A stretch of DNA of 64,000 nt, taken from NCBI RefSeq assembly GCF_000332975.1, contig NZ_BANR01000027.1:1-64000 (forward strand), given 5' to 3'. This DNA is from Gordonia aichiensis NBRC 108223. Lineage in GTDB: Bacteria > Actinomycetota > Actinomycetes > Mycobacteriales > Mycobacteriaceae. Positions 25,371 through 33,712 of the stretch are shown here, one piece after another. How positions within the stretch are numbered: the first letter of the stretch is position 1; each line of letters opens with the position of its first letter. The notes below the pieces were generated by a model. The model was not told the DNA's origin and did not search any database. It saw only the letters and a list, made by a program, of their open reading frames with translations. Position numbers and translations under genes: made by a program.

Positions 25371-26612
25371 GTGTATTCACATCGGACAAAACTGACTACC
25401 TGGACCACCCTCGCAACCGTCGCAGCATGCCTTGTGGCAGGGTGCGGTGCCCCCGACACCGACTCCGCCGCGCAGAACGCCGCGTCGTCCGCCACGGCGG
25501 GCCCGACTGAAGAGCAGCACGCGGTCGGTCGGTTGGCGTTGAGCTACGACGGCGGTGTGCTGGTCTATGACGCCGACTCGTTGACACAGGTCGGTGACAT
25601 CGGAGTCGACGGATTCGTCCGCCTCAACAGCGCCGACAACGGGCGCGACGTGCTGGTCAGCGAATCGGACGGATTCCATGTCCTCGACATGGGTGTATGG
25701 ACCCGCCGACACGGGGATCACGGCCATCACTACTCATCGTCACCCCGCATGACCGACATCACCTTCGGCGGTGCGGAGCCAGGACATGCCGTGTCGTTCG
25801 AGGATCGGTTGACGTTGTTCTCCGACGGCACGGGTGAGGTCACGATCGTGGAGCCGGTCGCGCTGGCACAGGGCAAGGCTGCGTCGACGACCTACACGAC
25901 GCCGGAACCGCATCACGGCGTTGCCGTGTCGCGCGGTGACGGTTCTCTCGTCGTGACTGTCGGCAACGAGAACGAACGGTCGGGGATCGCGATACTCGAC
26001 AGGCAGCGCAGGGAGATCACTCGCAGCGATGAGTGCCCGGAAGTTCACGGAGAGGCAGAGGCCGCAAACGGCGTACTGACCTTCGGGTGCGAAAACGACA
26101 TCCTCATCGTGAGAGGAAACGAGATCACGAAAGTAGCGAGCCCCGACTCGTATGGCCGCATCGGGAACCAGGCCGGTAGTGCCGACTCGCCGATCGTTCT
26201 CGGCGACTACAAGACCGACAAGAACGCTGACCTCGAGCGACCGAATCGGTTCACGCTCACCGACACCCGTACTGCCACGTTGCGGGTCGTGCCGATCGAC
26301 TCGAGTTACAGTTTCCGATCCATCGAGCGTGGCCCCGACGGGCAGGCCGTGATTCTCGGCACCGACGGCAACCTTCACGTCTTTGATCCGCGGTCCGCGG
26401 CTCAGGTCGCGTCGATCCCGGTGATCCGGGCCTGGGCCGAGCCTGACGAATGGCAGTCGCCGATGCCGAACCTGTTCATCCAGGGCGAGCGGGCGTACGT
26501 CAGCGAACCGTCGACCAAGACCCTCTACGCCGTCGACCTCACCGCGGCGAAGGTCGTCGGCAAGGTGTCGCTGCCGCACGAGACGATCGAGCTCACCGGC
26601 GTCACCGGCTGA
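25371..26612 (+). CDS. aztD: AztD-like periplasmic/lipoprotein zinc metallochaperone
   Basis: Exported protein of 413 aa. The signal peptide ends in the lipobox CLVAGC, so it should be a surface lipoprotein. The mature part has beta-propeller-like repeats and His-rich loops: RRHGDHGHHYSS near residues 109-120, EPGHAVSFED, PEPHHGVAVS and CPEVHGEAEA. These features match AztD, the propeller that passes zinc to the AztC solute receptor of zinc ABC importers. The Zur-like box upstream supports a zinc-starvation role. No aztABC genes are nearby. GTG 25371 is the only start that keeps the signal peptide. Family call from memory of motifs. Confidence 0.78.
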   Translation: MYSHRTKLTTWTTLATVAACLVAGCGAPDTDSAAQNAASSATAGPTEEQHAVGRLALSYDGGVLVYDADSLTQVGDIGVDGFVRLNSADNGRDVLVSESDGFHVLDMGVWTRRHGDHGHHYSSSPRMTDITFGGAEPGHAVSFEDRLTLFSDGTGEVTIVEPVALAQGKAASTTYTTPEPHHGVAVSRGDGSLVVTVGNENERSGIAILDRQRREITRSDECPEVHGEAEAANGVLTFGCENDILIVRGNEITKVASPDSYGRIGNQAGSADSPIVLGDYKTDKNADLERPNRFTLTDTRTATLRVVPIDSSYSFRSIERGPDGQAVILGTDGNLHVFDPRSAAQVASIPVIRAWAEPDEWQSPMPNLFIQGERAYVSEPSTKTLYAVDLTAAKVVGKVSLPHETIELTGVTG

Positions 26613-26666
26613 TCGGGTCGCCACTCGGATGACGGTGGTGACGCGGCATTTGCGACACTGGAAGCC

Positions 26667-27860
26667 GTGATCCGAGTGGGGCTCTCCGGCGGCATCGGAG
26701 CCGGCAAATCGACAGTGGCCACGACGTTCGTCGAGCGTGGGGGTTACCACATCGACGCTGACAAGATCGCGCGTGAGGTGGTCGAACCGGGTACGCCGGG
26801 GCTCGCGAGCCTTGTGGAGGCTTTCGGTGACGACATCCTCGACGACGACGGTGCGCTCGATCGGCCCGCTCTGGCGGCTAAGGCTTTTCGCGACGAGGAG
26901 AGCAGGCAGAAGCTGAACTCCATCACGCATCCACTTGTCGGTGCGCGGACGCAGGAGTTGCTCGACGCCGCTCCGGTGGATTCGATTGTCGTTCAGGACA
27001 TTCCATTGCTCGTCGAAGGCAATATGGCACCCTTCTTCCACCTCGTCGTGATCGTCGGCGTCGACGAGGAACTGCGCGTGCAGCGTCTCACCGAGTTGCG
27101 CGGCATGTCCGAGGATGACGCCCGCGCGCGGATTCGCGCTCAGGCCACGGATGAACAACGGCGGGCCGTCGCAGATGTCTGGCTCGACAATTCGGGCACG
27201 CCCGCAGAACTTGCTTCCGCTGCCGAGCGACTCTGGGACGAGCGTCTCGAGCCCTACGAAGCGAATGTGCGGTCTCGCACGATCGCTCGGGGGCCGGTCG
27301 CGCTCGTCGAGCCGGACCCGGCGTGGGCGCAGGCAGGGGCCAGGGTGGTGAACCGACTCTGGGCCATCGTCGGTGACAAGGCCTCGGCAATCGACCACAT
27401 CGGGTCGACGTCCGTGCCCGGACTGATCGCCAAGCCGACCATCGACATCCAGGTCACCGTGGCAGGACTCGACATCGCGGACGGACTCGCCGACGTCCTC
27501 GCCGACGGCGGCTTCCCGCGCGCTCCCGGAATCGAGGGCGACAACCCGAAGGCGGATCCGGCCACGGGTTCGGTGGACCGCGGCGACTGGGGTAAGCGGT
27601 TCCACGGATCGGCCGATCCGGGTCGCCCGGTCAACGTGCACCTGCGGGTCACAGGATCGCCCGGGGCCCGGTTCGCGGTCGACTTCCGTGATTGGTTGCG
27701 CGACGACCGGGTCGCTCGCGAGGAGTACGCGGACGTCAAGCGCACGGCACTCGCTGCGGCAGACGGGGACATCGACCGTTACGTGGAGGCCAAGGAACCC
27801 TGGTTCGACCAGGCATATGCGCGAATCGCCGCCTGGCGCGCCAACCGTCGGGAGAACTGA
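26667..27860 (+). CDS. coaE: Dephospho-CoA kinase fused to a GrpB/UPF0157 domain
   Basis: Last step of CoA synthesis: phosphorylation of dephospho-CoA. 397 aa. The kinase domain (1 to about 195) has Walker A GLSGGIGAGKST, DADKIAREVV, and the CoaE lid FLDITHPLV-equivalent SITHPLVGARTQ. The C-terminal half (about 215-390) is a GrpB/nucleotidyltransferase-like domain with VDHIGSTSVPGLIAKPTIDIQV and NVHLRVTGSPG. The same fusion is known in mycobacterial CoaE. Starts at GTG 26667. Confidence 0.95.
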   Translation: MIRVGLSGGIGAGKSTVATTFVERGGYHIDADKIAREVVEPGTPGLASLVEAFGDDILDDDGALDRPALAAKAFRDEESRQKLNSITHPLVGARTQELLDAAPVDSIVVQDIPLLVEGNMAPFFHLVVIVGVDEELRVQRLTELRGMSEDDARARIRAQATDEQRRAVADVWLDNSGTPAELASAAERLWDERLEPYEANVRSRTIARGPVALVEPDPAWAQAGARVVNRLWAIVGDKASAIDHIGSTSVPGLIAKPTIDIQVTVAGLDIADGLADVLADGGFPRAPGIEGDNPKADPATGSVDRGDWGKRFHGSADPGRPVNVHLRVTGSPGARFAVDFRDWLRDDRVAREEYADVKRTALAAADGDIDRYVEAKEPWFDQAYARIAAWRANRREN

Positions 27861-27865
27861 CGCGA

Positions 27866-28393
27866 TCAGGTGTCGAGCCAGGACACGCGACCACCACTGG
27901 CTGCGTCGAGCCATTGCTGCACGTCGTGGGCGTGGTCGGCTGCGCCCACGAGCGCACGCCGCGCGATGTGTACCGCGCTTTCGCATTCGGTGGTCGACAG
28001 CATTCCTGCCGAGTGGGCGTCGAACAGCTCATCGACGTCGATGAGTTCGAGCGGCCGACCGGGCACGTCGACGAGGTCGAGATACCAGTCCTCCGCATGC
28101 CAGCAGCCGTTCCCGTCGGGGCCGTCGAAGCGCCCGACGTCGAGGTAGAGTCGCTGGCCGGTGCGATGCCCGGGGACGAAATGGAAGATGTTCGCGCGGA
28201 GTCCGAGGCTCGGGAGCAGCCAGGATTCGAGGTGGGAGAACCTGGGGTGATCGGCAGTGCGCGACATGTAGAGGCCGAACGGCATCTCCTGATAGCGTTC
28301 CACCGGCCGGACGAACCCCTTGTTGTCGGTGTTGGTCATCGCCTGGACGTCGAAGATCTCCCGCTTGGGCGGGTGCAGACCGGACATCGTCAC
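27866..28393 (-). CDS. DUF402 domain-containing protein
   Basis: Cytoplasmic protein of 175 aa with features of the DUF402 (FomD-like) family: RFDGPDGNGCWHAEDWYLDLVDVPGRPLELIDVDELFDA, where conserved Asp and Trp residues cluster. Family members include nucleoside-diphosphate hydrolases; the role here is unknown. GTG 28393 or ATG 28387 may be the start. It converges on coaE, leaving only 5 bp, and is divergent from uvrB. Confidence 0.75.
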   Translation of the reverse strand: MTMSGLHPPKREIFDVQAMTNTDNKGFVRPVERYQEMPFGLYMSRTADHPRFSHLESWLLPSLGLRANIFHFVPGHRTGQRLYLDVGRFDGPDGNGCWHAEDWYLDLVDVPGRPLELIDVDELFDAHSAGMLSTTECESAVHIARRALVGAADHAHDVQQWLDAASGGRVSWLDT

Positions 28394-28466
28394 ACCCTAA
28401 CCGCAGGTCAGGCGGGCCGTGTGAATCCGGAACAGAATTGTCACAGGGCGCGTTTACCCTGGCACT

Positions 28467-30629
28467 ATGGCTTTTGCTACCGAACACCCGATTCTCGCGC
28501 ATTCCGAGCACCGCCCCGTCGGCGCTGTCGAACGTACCGAGGGTCGGTTCGAGGTGGTCAGCGAGTACGAACCCGCAGGTGACCAACCCAAGGCGATCGA
28601 CGATCTCGAACGCCGGATCGCTGCGGGGGAGCGCGACATCGTCCTGCTCGGTGCGACGGGTACGGGCAAATCGGCGACCACCGCATGGTTGATCGAGCGG
28701 GTCCAGCGACCGACGCTCGTGATGGCGCCGAACAAGACGCTCGCCGCGCAGCTCGCCAACGAGCTTCGAGAGATGTTGCCGCACAACGCAGTTGAATATT
28801 TCGTCTCGTACTACGACTACTACCAGCCCGAGGCGTATATCGCACAGACCGATACCTACATCGAAAAAGACTCGTCGATCAACGACGACGTCGAGCGTCT
28901 GCGGCATTCGGCGACGTCGAGTCTGCTGTCGCGGCGCGATGTCGTGGTCGTCGCATCGGTGTCGTGCATTTATGGTCTCGGCACGCCGCAGTCCTACTTG
29001 GATCGGTCGGTCGAGGTGGAGGTGGGCGACGAGATCGACCGGGACGCGCTTCTGCGACTACTCGTCGATGTCCAGTACACGCGCAACGACCTCTCGTTCA
29101 CCCGGGGCAGCTTCCGCGTCCGCGGCGATACCGTCGAGATCATCCCGTCGTATGAAGAGTTGGCGGTGCGTATCGAGTTCTTCGGCGACGAGGTCGAGGC
29201 GCTCTACTACCTGCATCCGCTGACCGGTGACGTGATCAGGCAGGTCGACTCGCTTCGGATCTTTCCCGCCACCCACTACGTTGCCGGGCCCGAGCGCATG
29301 GAGAAGGCCATGTCGAGCATTGAGGAAGAACTCGAGGCCCGCCTCGCCGACCTCGAGGGCAAGGGCAAGCTCCTCGAGGCACAGCGCCTGCGCATGCGGA
29401 CGAGCTACGACCTCGAGATGATGCGGCAGGTCGGCTTCTGCTCGGGAATCGAGAACTACTCGCGGCACATCGACGGCAGGCCGGCAGGCAGTGCACCGGC
29501 CACGCTCATCGACTACTTCCCCGACGACTTCCTGCTCGTCATCGACGAGTCGCACGTGACGGTCCCGCAGATCGGCGGCATGTACGAGGGAGACATGTCG
29601 CGCAAGCGCAACCTCGTCGATTACGGCTTCCGGCTGCCGTCGGCGGTCGACAATCGCCCGCTGACGTGGGACGAGTTCGTGGGTCGTATCGGCCAGACGG
29701 TGTATCTGTCTGCGACGCCCGGCGCCTACGAACTCGGCCAGTCGAACGGTGAATTCGTCGAGCAGGTGATCCGGCCGACCGGACTGGTCGACCCGCAGAT
29801 CGTGGTGAAGCCGACCAAGGGGCAGATCGACGATCTGGTGCACGAGATCCGCGACCGCACCGACCGCGATGAGCGCGTGCTGGTGACCACGTTGACGAAG
29901 AAGATGGCAGAAGACCTCACCGACTACCTGCTCGAGCTGGGTATCCGCGTGCGCTACCTGCACTCCGAGGTCGACACTCTCCGGCGGGTCGAGCTTCTGC
30001 GACAACTGCGGTCCGGTGAGTACGACGTGCTGGTCGGCATCAACCTCCTGCGTGAGGGGCTCGACCTTCCCGAGGTGTCGCTCGTTGCGATCCTCGACGC
30101 CGACAAGGAAGGTTTCCTGCGATCGACGACGTCGTTGATCCAGACCGTCGGGCGCGCCGCTCGTAACGTCTCCGGTGAAGTGCACATGTATGCCGACACC
30201 ATCACCGAGTCGATGCGCAATGCGATCGACGAGACCGAGCGTCGTCGCGAGAAGCAGATCGCCTACAACAAAGAGCACGGGATCGACCCGAAGCCGCTGC
30301 GCAAGAAGATCGCCGACATCCTCGACCAGGTGTATCGCGAGGCGGAGGACTCGGCCGTCGACGTCGGCGGGTCCGGCCGCAATGCGAGCCGTGGTCGGCG
30401 CGCGCAGGGAGAGGTCTCCAAGTCGAAGGGTGGCTCGGCCGGGGTGATCGAGAAGCGAGACGTCGGGTCGATGCCGAGAGCCGAACTCGCCGATCTGGTC
30501 GCTCAACTGACCGAGCAGATGATGAGCGCGGCCCGTGATCTGCAGTTCGAACTCGCAGGACGACTGCGCGACGAGATCGCCGACCTCAAGAAGGAGCTCC
30601 GGGGGATGGACGCTGCCGGAATCAAATAG
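28467..30629 (+). CDS. uvrB: UvrABC excinuclease subunit B
   Basis: Nucleotide excision repair helicase-like subunit, 720 aa. Walker A GATGTGKS is at 62-69, and the DNA-wedge beta-hairpin region is [15 protein letters not shown]. Helicase motifs include [34 protein letters not shown] and [14 protein letters not shown]. The C-terminal UVR domain ([24 protein letters not shown]) binds UvrC. The linker before it is Gly/Ser/Arg-rich. No convincing SOS box was found in the short upstream region. Confidence 0.98.
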   Translation: MAFATEHPILAHSEHRPVGAVERTEGRFEVVSEYEPAGDQPKAIDDLERRIAAGERDIVLLGATGTGKSATTAWLIERVQRPTLVMAPNKTLAAQLANELREMLPHNAVEYFVSYYDYYQPEAYIAQTDTYIEKDSSINDDVERLRHSATSSLLSRRDVVVVASVSCIYGLGTPQSYLDRSVEVEVGDEIDRDALLRLLVDVQYTRNDLSFTRGSFRVRGDTVEIIPSYEELAVRIEFFGDEVEALYYLHPLTGDVIRQVDSLRIFPATHYVAGPERMEKAMSSIEEELEARLADLEGKGKLLEAQRLRMRTSYDLEMMRQVGFCSGIENYSRHIDGRPAGSAPATLIDYFPDDFLLVIDESHVTVPQIGGMYEGDMSRKRNLVDYGFRLPSAVDNRPLTWDEFVGRIGQTVYLSATPGAYELGQSNGEFVEQVIRPTGLVDPQIVVKPTKGQIDDLVHEIRDRTDRDERVLVTTLTKKMAEDLTDYLLELGIRVRYLHSEVDTLRRVELLRQLRSGEYDVLVGINLLREGLDLPEVSLVAILDADKEGFLRSTTSLIQTVGRAARNVSGEVHMYADTITESMRNAIDETERRREKQIAYNKEHGIDPKPLRKKIADILDQVYREAEDSAVDVGGSGRNASRGRRAQGEVSKSKGGSAGVIEKRDVGSMPRAELADLVAQLTEQMMSAARDLQFELAGRLRDEIADLKKELRGMDAAGIK

Positions 30630-30803
30630 TCACCCCACCAGATGTGGGACGTTCGTCCCACTGGCGCGTCATTGTAGTGATCGCTGTGATCACCGGACAA
30701 ATGTTGCGTGGCACACTACTCTGCCGATTCAGGTGACTCTAGAGTTGTCGTGGATCGATGAAGTCCGCGAACGTGCGGAATCAGACATGTGTGGAGGTCA
30801 GGG

Positions 30804-31244
30804 ATGGGCGCTTACCAAACGATCGTCGTCGGAACCGACGGGTCGGAATCGTCGTTGAAGGCAGTTGATCGCGCGGGTGCGATCGCCGGCGATTCGAAAT
30901 TGGTGATCGCATGCGCATACTTTCCGAACGACCGGGGAGCCGGTGAGGCTGCAGATGTCCTCAAGGACGAGGCCTACCAGGTTACCGGGAGCGCTCCGAC
31001 GGACGAGATCCTGCGACGGGCCAAGGAACGTGCGTCGAAGTCGGGCGCTACACAGATCGTCCCGCGCCCGGTGAAAGGTGCACCCGTCGATGCGTTGCTC
31101 CAATTGGTCACTGATGTGCAGGCCGATCTGCTGGTCGTGGGAAACCGGGGATTGAACTCGATCGCGGGTCGTCTGCTGGGTTCGGTGCCCGCCGATGTCG
31201 CGCGGAAGTCGGCGTGCGACGTGCTGATCGTGCACACCACCTAA
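30804..31244 (+). CDS. Universal stress protein (UspA family)
   Basis: 146-aa single-domain Usp. The N-terminus YQTIVVGTDGSESSLKAVD and the C-terminal nucleotide loop VVGNRGLNSIAGRLLGSVPADVARKSACDVLIV (with G-2x-G-9x-G-S type spacing) indicate an ATP-binding Usp. ATG 30804 is preceded by GGAGGTCAGGG, so it is preferred over an in-frame upstream ATG. It stands alone, with its own terminator. Confidence 0.9.
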   Translation: MGAYQTIVVGTDGSESSLKAVDRAGAIAGDSKLVIACAYFPNDRGAGEAADVLKDEAYQVTGSAPTDEILRRAKERASKSGATQIVPRPVKGAPVDALLQLVTDVQADLLVVGNRGLNSIAGRLLGSVPADVARKSACDVLIVHTT

Positions 31245-31265
31245 GTCGGTCCTCCTTCGCGTAAC

Positions 31266-31302
31266 CAGCAGCCGGGCAGACACATTCGTCTCCCGGCTGT
31301 TG
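31266..31302 (+). terminator. Terminator after the universal stress protein gene
   Basis: The arms CAGCAGCCGGG and CCCGGCTGTTG form an 11-bp stem with one G-T pair. Inside, AGAC and GTCT extend the fold. It begins 21 nt after the stop codon. Confidence 0.75.
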
Positions 31303-31416
31303 CGCGTGTGCTGCTGGCTGTGATGACTGTCGTGGTGATGCGTGCCGTCGTGATGTGTGCTCAGGGGAGCGTGTCCTGATCCGCCGTGATCGCCGCTACG
31401 TCCCTGCCCATTTCAC

Positions 31417-31422
31417 TATAAC
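31417..31422 (+). promoter_or_regulatory. Candidate -10 of the helR-like gene
   Basis: TATAAC lies 8 nt upstream of the inverted repeat at 31430. A good -35 is not visible at 17 nt spacing, so basal transcription may be weak or activator/elongation dependent. Confidence 0.45.
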
Positions 31423-31429
31423 GCGAGGT

Positions 31430-31452
31430 AGGGGCCTTGCCGCAAGGCCCCT
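31430..31452 (+). promoter_or_regulatory. Rifamycin-associated element (RAE)-like inverted repeat
   Basis: Perfect arms AGGGGCCTTG and CAAGGCCCCT around CCG. The GGGGCNTTG...CAAGGCCC pattern closely resembles, as I recall it, the 19-bp rifamycin-associated element found upstream of rifamycin-inactivating genes and helR in actinobacteria. It lies 65 to 87 nt before the proposed GTG and just downstream of a TATAAC. It would place the gene under rifamycin-inducible control. Confidence 0.72.
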
Positions 31453-31516
31453 GACGGGTGCACAATCGGTGCTTCCGCCCCCGCCCAGCCCTTTTCGGAA
31501 TCGCCCAGTGCCTGCA

Positions 31517-33676
31517 GTGACCGACCATGTCTTCAACCTTCCCGCCGGTTCACCGAAATCCGCCTCGACGCGCATCGAGAGCGACGTGCGCCATTTCGCC
31601 GACACCGCCGCGTCGCTCGCCAGCACCGTCGACGTCCTCTCGACCAGACTCGATGCCACGCGAAAGGCAGAGGGCGGAGGTGGGCAGCGCGCATCGGATC
31701 GCGACCTCGAGATACACCAGTTGACGGGCCGCCTACGGACGCTTCGTCGCTTCGGGCTCGACCTGTGTATCGGCAGGATGACGCTGACCGATGAGCCGGA
31801 GCCGGTGTATGTCGGCCGCGTCGGACTGACCGACGCGACGGGCCGACAACTGCTCGTCGACTGGCGAACTCCCGCCGCTGCTCTGTTCTTCAACGCGACG
31901 GCGGCGCAGCCGATGGGTCTGCGCTCGCGCAGACGATATCGATGGGCGCGCGGGCAGATCACCGACTACTGGGACGAAGTGTTCACCGCGGACGCCGTCG
32001 ACGACGGGGTATGGCTCGATGGCGATTCAGCGCTCTTCGCAGGCCTTTCGGCGAGTCGGTCGCCACGCATGCGCGACGTGTTGTCGACGATCCAGGCCGA
32101 CCAGGACGCCATCATCCGCGCCGACTCGGCAGGCGCGCTGGTCGTCGATGGCGGCCCCGGTACAGGAAAGACCGTGGTGGCGTTGCATCGTGCCGCCTAT
32201 CTGCTCTACTCTGACGCGAGGCTTACGCGTGGCCGCCTCCTGATCGTCGGGCCGCACGAGCAGTACCTGTCTTATGTCGCCGATGTCTTGCCGAGCCTCG
32301 GTGAAGAAGGCGTGCAGACGTGCACGTTGCGCGATCTGGTCGCCGAGGGCGATGCCGCGGTGCCCGAGACCGATGACGCCGTGACGGCACTGAAGTCGAC
32401 GGCCGGGATGGTCGACGCGATCGAGACGGCGGTGCGGTGGTACGAGGAACCGCCGACAGAGCCGCTTCTCGTCGAGACCGAGTGGGCGGATGTGACTGTG
32501 CGGCGGCGGGATTGGGCCGAAGCATTCACGGCGCCCGAGGCGGGAACGCCACACAACGAGGCGCGCGGCACGATCTGGCAGTACCTGGCCGAGACGGTGC
32601 AGCGACGCATAGGTGACGACGACCTCGACCGGGACGAGGTGCAGGAAGCGTTGCAGCGCAATGAATCTCTTGCGGCGGCAGTAGGGCGCGCGTGGCCGAT
32701 GCTCGACGCAACGGATCTCGTCGGCGACCTGTGGTCGGTTCCCGCGTTCCTCCGAATGTGCGCCCCGTGGTTGACGCCGGATGATCTGCGACTCCTCCAG
32801 CGAGAACGTCCGGACGCGTGGACCGACGCCGACCTCCCGCTTCTCGACGCCGCGCGCAACCGATTGGGAGACCGCAACGCAGACGATCGTCACCGCCGCC
32901 GGTCGGCCGCCCTCCGCGCTGAGCGCCGTCGTATGGACCTCGTCGTCGACGACCTCATGGCGTCGACGACCTACGACGACGGCGAGGGCCTGATGTCGAT
33001 GCTTCGGCAAGACGACCTGCGCGACGTTCTTGTGGACGATTCGGCCGCGCCCGACGTCGAACCCGACGCTCTCGACGGACCCTTCGCGCACATCATCGTC
33101 GACGAGGCGCAGGAACTCACGCCGGCGCAGTGGCGAATGGTGCTGCGGCGCAACCCGTCCGGGAGCATCACGATCGTCGGCGACAGGGCGCAGGCGCGCG
33201 CGGGGTTCGCCGAGACGTGGTCGGAGCGACTCCGCAGTGTCGGATGCCGGGACGTGCGCGTCCAGTCGTTGTCGATCAACTACCGAACGCCCGCAGAGAT
33301 CATGGAGGCAGCTGAACCGGTGATCCGAGCCGCCATACCCGACGCCAACGTTCCGTCGTCGATCAGGGCGTCGGGACTTCCCGCGCGACATGCCTCGCAC
33401 CGCGACCGAGATGCGATTGTCGCCGAGTGGCTCACACGCAACGACGAGGGCGTGGCGTGTGTGATCGGTGACCCAGACTTTGCTGGTACCGACCGGGTGC
33501 GCGCACTCGATCCGATCACCGCGAAGGGCCTCGAGTTCGATCTGGTCGTGGTCGTCGAATCCGAGGTCTTCCGAGCCGGGATCACCGGGGCCGTCGACCG
33601 CTACGTATCGATGACTCGCGCGACCCGCGAACTCGTCATCCTGTACCCCGAGGAAGTGTGCGGGCAATCGGGATGA
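31517..33676 (+). CDS. helR: HelR-like RNA polymerase recycling ATPase (rifamycin protection)
   Basis: UvrD/HelD-superfamily ATPase of about 719 aa. Walker A GGPGTGKT is at 212-219, Walker B/DEAQ is HIIVDEAQELTPAQWRMVL from about residue 525, and later motifs are LSINYRTPAEIMEA and ITAKGLEFDLVVVVE. An N-terminal coiled-coil arm precedes LRRFGLDLCIGRM. Family proteins enter RNA polymerase channels and release stalled enzyme; HelR members also displace rifamycins. The RAE-like repeat upstream and the second, HelD-like paralogue next door favour HelR for this copy. GTG 31517 is chosen over GTG 31508; the frame is open to 31355. Confidence 0.85.
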   Translation: MTDHVFNLPAGSPKSASTRIESDVRHFADTAASLASTVDVLSTRLDATRKAEGGGGQRASDRDLEIHQLTGRLRTLRRFGLDLCIGRMTLTDEPEPVYVGRVGLTDATGRQLLVDWRTPAAALFFNATAAQPMGLRSRRRYRWARGQITDYWDEVFTADAVDDGVWLDGDSALFAGLSASRSPRMRDVLSTIQADQDAIIRADSAGALVVDGGPGTGKTVVALHRAAYLLYSDARLTRGRLLIVGPHEQYLSYVADVLPSLGEEGVQTCTLRDLVAEGDAAVPETDDAVTALKSTAGMVDAIETAVRWYEEPPTEPLLVETEWADVTVRRRDWAEAFTAPEAGTPHNEARGTIWQYLAETVQRRIGDDDLDRDEVQEALQRNESLAAAVGRAWPMLDATDLVGDLWSVPAFLRMCAPWLTPDDLRLLQRERPDAWTDADLPLLDAARNRLGDRNADDRHRRRSAALRAERRRMDLVVDDLMASTTYDDGEGLMSMLRQDDLRDVLVDDSAAPDVEPDALDGPFAHIIVDEAQELTPAQWRMVLRRNPSGSITIVGDRAQARAGFAETWSERLRSVGCRDVRVQSLSINYRTPAEIMEAAEPVIRAAIPDANVPSSIRASGLPARHASHRDRDAIVAEWLTRNDEGVACVIGDPDFAGTDRVRALDPITAKGLEFDLVVVVESEVFRAGITGAVDRYVSMTRATRELVILYPEEVCGQSG

Positions 33677-33712
33677 GCGCTCAACGGCGTGAAGAGCGTC
33701 GTCGAAAGCCGT

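Noticed and set aside
25740-27986. 748-codon open frame on the minus strand
   Set aside because: It lies antisense to the AztD-like gene and coaE, is Arg/His-rich with no domain, and mirrors their codon bias. High GC leaves the opposite frame free of stops.
32027-33667. 546-codon minus-strand frame opposite the helR-like gene
   Set aside because: Composition matches a reverse-complement shadow; the plus strand has clear ATPase motifs.
33677-33712. Bidirectional terminator between the two HelD-family genes
   Set aside because: GCTCAACGGC and GCCGTTCAGC pair with a mismatch over a long loop; too weak to list.
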